From Ekhidna sp. (lineage in GTDB: Bacteria > Bacteroidota > Bacteroidia > Cytophagales > Cyclobacteriaceae), in NCBI GenBank assembly GCA_013214445.1, contig JABSPG010000090.1, positions 4,321 through 11,187 on the forward strand: a stretch of 6,867 bases of DNA, written 5' to 3'. The notes under the pieces were generated by a model. That model worked only from the letters and a program-made list of their open reading frames with translations, did not search any database and had not been told where the DNA came from. The position numbers and the translations under genes were made by a program. Positions 4,504-6,867 of this stretch are shown here, piece by piece (position 1 is the first letter of the stretch; each line of letters begins with the position of its first letter).

Positions 4504-6867
4504 ATGAAGTCTAGGAGAGAAGCACAAGATCTACAAGAGCGATTTTCGATAGCCGAGCACATCATTGCAAACAGTCCCTCTGTGGCCTTCCTATGGAAAA
4601 ATCAAGAAGGATGGCCAGTAGCAGATGTATCTGAAAATGTACTAGATCTTTTAGGATACAGTGCCGATGAGTTTGTTTCAGGAAAAATTCAATTCGCCTC
4701 CGTTGTTCATCCGGATGATCTCGATCGGGTGGCTGAAGAAGTTAAACAATTCAGTATAGTAGAGCAACTAAGCAACTTTGAACACCAGCCTTACCGTCTC
4801 ATTCACAAGGATGGAAGCACCATCTGGGTAGACGACAGCACAAATGTGAACAAAAATGGTGATGAAATCACTCACTATTCAGGCCTTATCACGGACGTCA
4901 CCGAAAAGATGGTTGCTAAAGAGCGATTGATCCAGCTTGAAGAAGAATTAGACGCACAATTAGATCAGCTTCGAACAAGTGAACAAAAGCTTAGAGACCG
5001 AGAGCTTCGATTCGAAAGCCTAAACAACATTTCAGGTCATGGAGTGATTATTCAAGATATTAATGGAAATGTGACAGAGGCAAATCAAGCCATCTGTAAC
5101 CTTCTTGGCTATTCCTTAGATGATTTTAGGAAGTTGACAGCCTTTGACATTTACCCTTCACATGCCTTGGAAAAGGTAAAAAAGCATCACGATATCCTCA
5201 TCACAGAAGGACACACCTACTTTGAAAGTGATATTCTGACAAAAACTGGTGAAGTCCTGCAAGCAGAAGTTTTTTCAAAAATCATGGAGCTTTCAGATGG
5301 ACCGGTTATCGAGACTATTTTCAAGGACATAACAGGGCTAAAGAAAAGGCAACAAGAAATTCAAACCTTAAATGCTGCTATCGACCAATCTGCAAATAGT
5401 GTAGTTATGACTGATTTGGAGGGCACCATTACGTATGTAAACGAACGGCTTCTACAAATTACTGGATATAAGAGAGATGAGGTCCTTGGACAAAAACCAA
5501 GTATTTTAAAAAGCAATAAACATTCAAAAGCCTTTTATCAGGATATGTGGACCACCATCAAATCTGGTGAGATATGGACAGGCGATATCATCAATAAGAA
5601 GAAGGATGGATCTCACTACATTGAAAGTGTAACCATCAGTCCAATAAAAGACGCTAAGAACAACACCACGGGGTACCTTTCGGTAAAAGAAGATGTAACA
5701 GAACGTCGGAAGTTAAATGAAATAATCAGCGCTGAGCGCGAGAGGTACCAATTCTTGACTGATTTCGTACCTCATATTCTTTGGGCAGCTGATCCGAATG
5801 GGATGCTCACATTTGTCAATAAATCCGGACTGGAAATTATGGGAACTACGGAGGAAGAGTTACTATCCTCAGGGTGGTTTAAGGTCATCCATCCCGATGA
5901 TATCCTAAACGTAGAAAAGAAGTGGACTGAAGCAATCAAGAATTCAACTCCTTACGAAAATGAGCAAAGAATCAAAACCGGAAAAGGAACTTACGATTGG
6001 TTCAAGGTCACAGCCAACCCACACTACGATGAAAATGGGGAAATCGATCAATGGGTAGGTTTGTCCACCAGTATCCAGACGGAAAAGAACTACCTGGAAC
6101 GGGTAATGGAAAATGAACAAAAAGTTGTACGTATATTCAACAACGTAACCGATGGATATATCTCTTACAACCAAGAGGGTCGGATACTAACCATCAATAA
6201 ATCCGGAAAGGTACTTTTAGGGCTAAATGAGAAAGTTCCAGTTGATTCTAATTTACGTATCAGTGATTTCTACCTAAATAAAGACCAACTTAGGGAGGAA
6301 TCTACTCGGTTTACCAATGAAAGACTAGATAATGAAATAGTCGAAATACAGACTGCTAATAATGAATCAAAACTGTTTGATTTCAACAAGGTACGGATCA
6401 AGGAAGATGAAGATACATATATTGTAGAAGCGTCTTTCAGAGAGGTATCGGAAAAATACAATATTGATCGACTGGTCAATGCCAGCCTGGCCTTGCATGA
6501 GTCGGCAGGAAAAATCACCTACGATCAGCTGATCCAATTTGGCATAGACAGTTGCGAAGCTCTTTTACAAAGTGAGATGGCTTTTTTCCATCTCATCACT
6601 GAGGATCAAGTGATGATAAAACTGACACAATGGAGTACCAATACTAAAAAAACTTGTGCAGTCCCTGATCTACAAAATCACTACCCTCTAAAAAATGCAG
6701 GCAATTGGGCCGATTGCGTAAGATTAAGAAAACCAGTAATACACAATGACTATGCAACTGCCGAAAATAAAAAAGGACTCCCTGACGGACATATCCCACT
6801 GAAGAGGGATCTGGAAGTACCGATCATGCAAGACGGCAAAGTGGTTGCAATCATTGGGGTAGGCAAC
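4504..6867 (+). CDS. Soluble multi-PAS/GAF sensor protein, probable histidine kinase (C-terminus beyond window edge)
   Basis: The frame is open from ATG 4504 to the right edge (788 codons, no stop). Five PAS domains follow in tandem: about 20-135 (HPDD at 69-72, closing in 'ITDVTEK'), 171-285 ('FKDITGLKKR'), 290-404 ('VKEDVTERRKL'), 412-530 (a PAS_3-like domain with 'VIHPDDI' at 461-467 and 'DWFKVTANP') and 531-640, the most divergent. A charged coiled coil at about 138-172 links the first two. From about 650 a GAF domain begins, recognisable by W735-A-D, 'KPVIHNDY' (743-750), 'GLPDGH' (758-763) and 'IIGVGN' (783-788), the type found in PAS-GAF sensor kinases. There are no transmembrane segments or signal peptide, so it senses a cytoplasmic signal. 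The output domain is missing; a histidine kinase pairing with the upstream response regulator is most likely, but a cyclase or phosphatase output cannot be excluded. PAS3 and PAS4 resemble classic small-molecule or redox PAS domains, but the ligand is not evident. Confidence 0.92.
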   Translation, partial: MKSRREAQDLQERFSIAEHIIANSPSVAFLWKNQEGWPVADVSENVLDLLGYSADEFVSGKIQFASVVHPDDLDRVAEEVKQFSIVEQLSNFEHQPYRLIHKDGSTIWVDDSTNVNKNGDEITHYSGLITDVTEKMVAKERLIQLEEELDAQLDQLRTSEQKLRDRELRFESLNNISGHGVIIQDINGNVTEANQAICNLLGYSLDDFRKLTAFDIYPSHALEKVKKHHDILITEGHTYFESDILTKTGEVLQAEVFSKIMELSDGPVIETIFKDITGLKKRQQEIQTLNAAIDQSANSVVMTDLEGTITYVNERLLQITGYKRDEVLGQKPSILKSNKHSKAFYQDMWTTIKSGEIWTGDIINKKKDGSHYIESVTISPIKDAKNNTTGYLSVKEDVTERRKLNEIISAERERYQFLTDFVPHILWAADPNGMLTFVNKSGLEIMGTTEEELLSSGWFKVIHPDDILNVEKKWTEAIKNSTPYENEQRIKTGKGTYDWFKVTANPHYDENGEIDQWVGLSTSIQTEKNYLERVMENEQKVVRIFNNVTDGYISYNQEGRILTINKSGKVLLGLNEKVPVDSNLRISDFYLNKDQLREESTRFTNERLDNEIVEIQTANNESKLFDFNKVRIKEDEDTYIVEASFREVSEKYNIDRLVNASLALHESAGKITYDQLIQFGIDSCEALLQSEMAFFHLITEDQVMIKLTQWSTNTKKTCAVPDLQNHYPLKNAGNWADCVRLRKPVIHNDYATAENKKGLPDGHIPLKRDLEVPIMQDGKVVAIIGVGN

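Noticed and set aside
5944..6518. Two minus-strand open frames (5944-6174 and 6270-6518)
   Set aside because: Both are antisense to the PAS/GAF sensor, whose domains read through without interruption.

Overview
The window looks like a chromosomal segment of a marine-type Bacteroidota, probably order Cytophagales. This is inferred from moderate GC content, genes without Shine-Dalgarno sequences, secreted lipoproteins with acidic residues after the lipid cysteine, small outer-membrane-like proteins, a LytTR regulator, and a multi-PAS/GAF sensor beside a NarL-type response regulator. No RNA gene, mobile element, CRISPR array or clear terminator was found.

Layout. Positions 1-1149 (minus strand) hold the N-terminal 383 residues of a secreted beta-propeller protein whose 3' end lies beyond the left edge. 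Positions 1256-3537 (minus strand) hold five tightly packed genes, reading from 3537 leftwards: a small exported barrel-like protein, a basic protein resembling the SiaC (formerly DUF1987) family, a second small exported barrel-like protein related to the first, a lipoprotein of an uncharacterised Bacteroidota family, and a stand-alone LytTR DNA-binding protein. Gaps are 11, 7, 6 and about 20 bases, or a 4-base overlap if the LytTR gene starts at an upstream TTG, so the five probably form one transcript. Positions 3538-3770 are a divergent intergenic region. Positions 3771-4430 (plus strand) encode a receiver-LuxR response regulator. From 4504 to the right edge runs a soluble sensor protein with five PAS domains and the start of a GAF domain, cut off before its output domain.

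Working together (inference). The response regulator and the PAS/GAF sensor are adjacent, on the same strand, and likely a signalling pair. The divergent five-gene cluster combines cell-envelope proteins with two regulatory-type proteins (SiaC-like and LytTR). It is the part of the window most likely to be an undescribed functional unit. A near-identical 12-base word sits about 90 bases upstream of both minus-strand transcription units and could be a shared operator.
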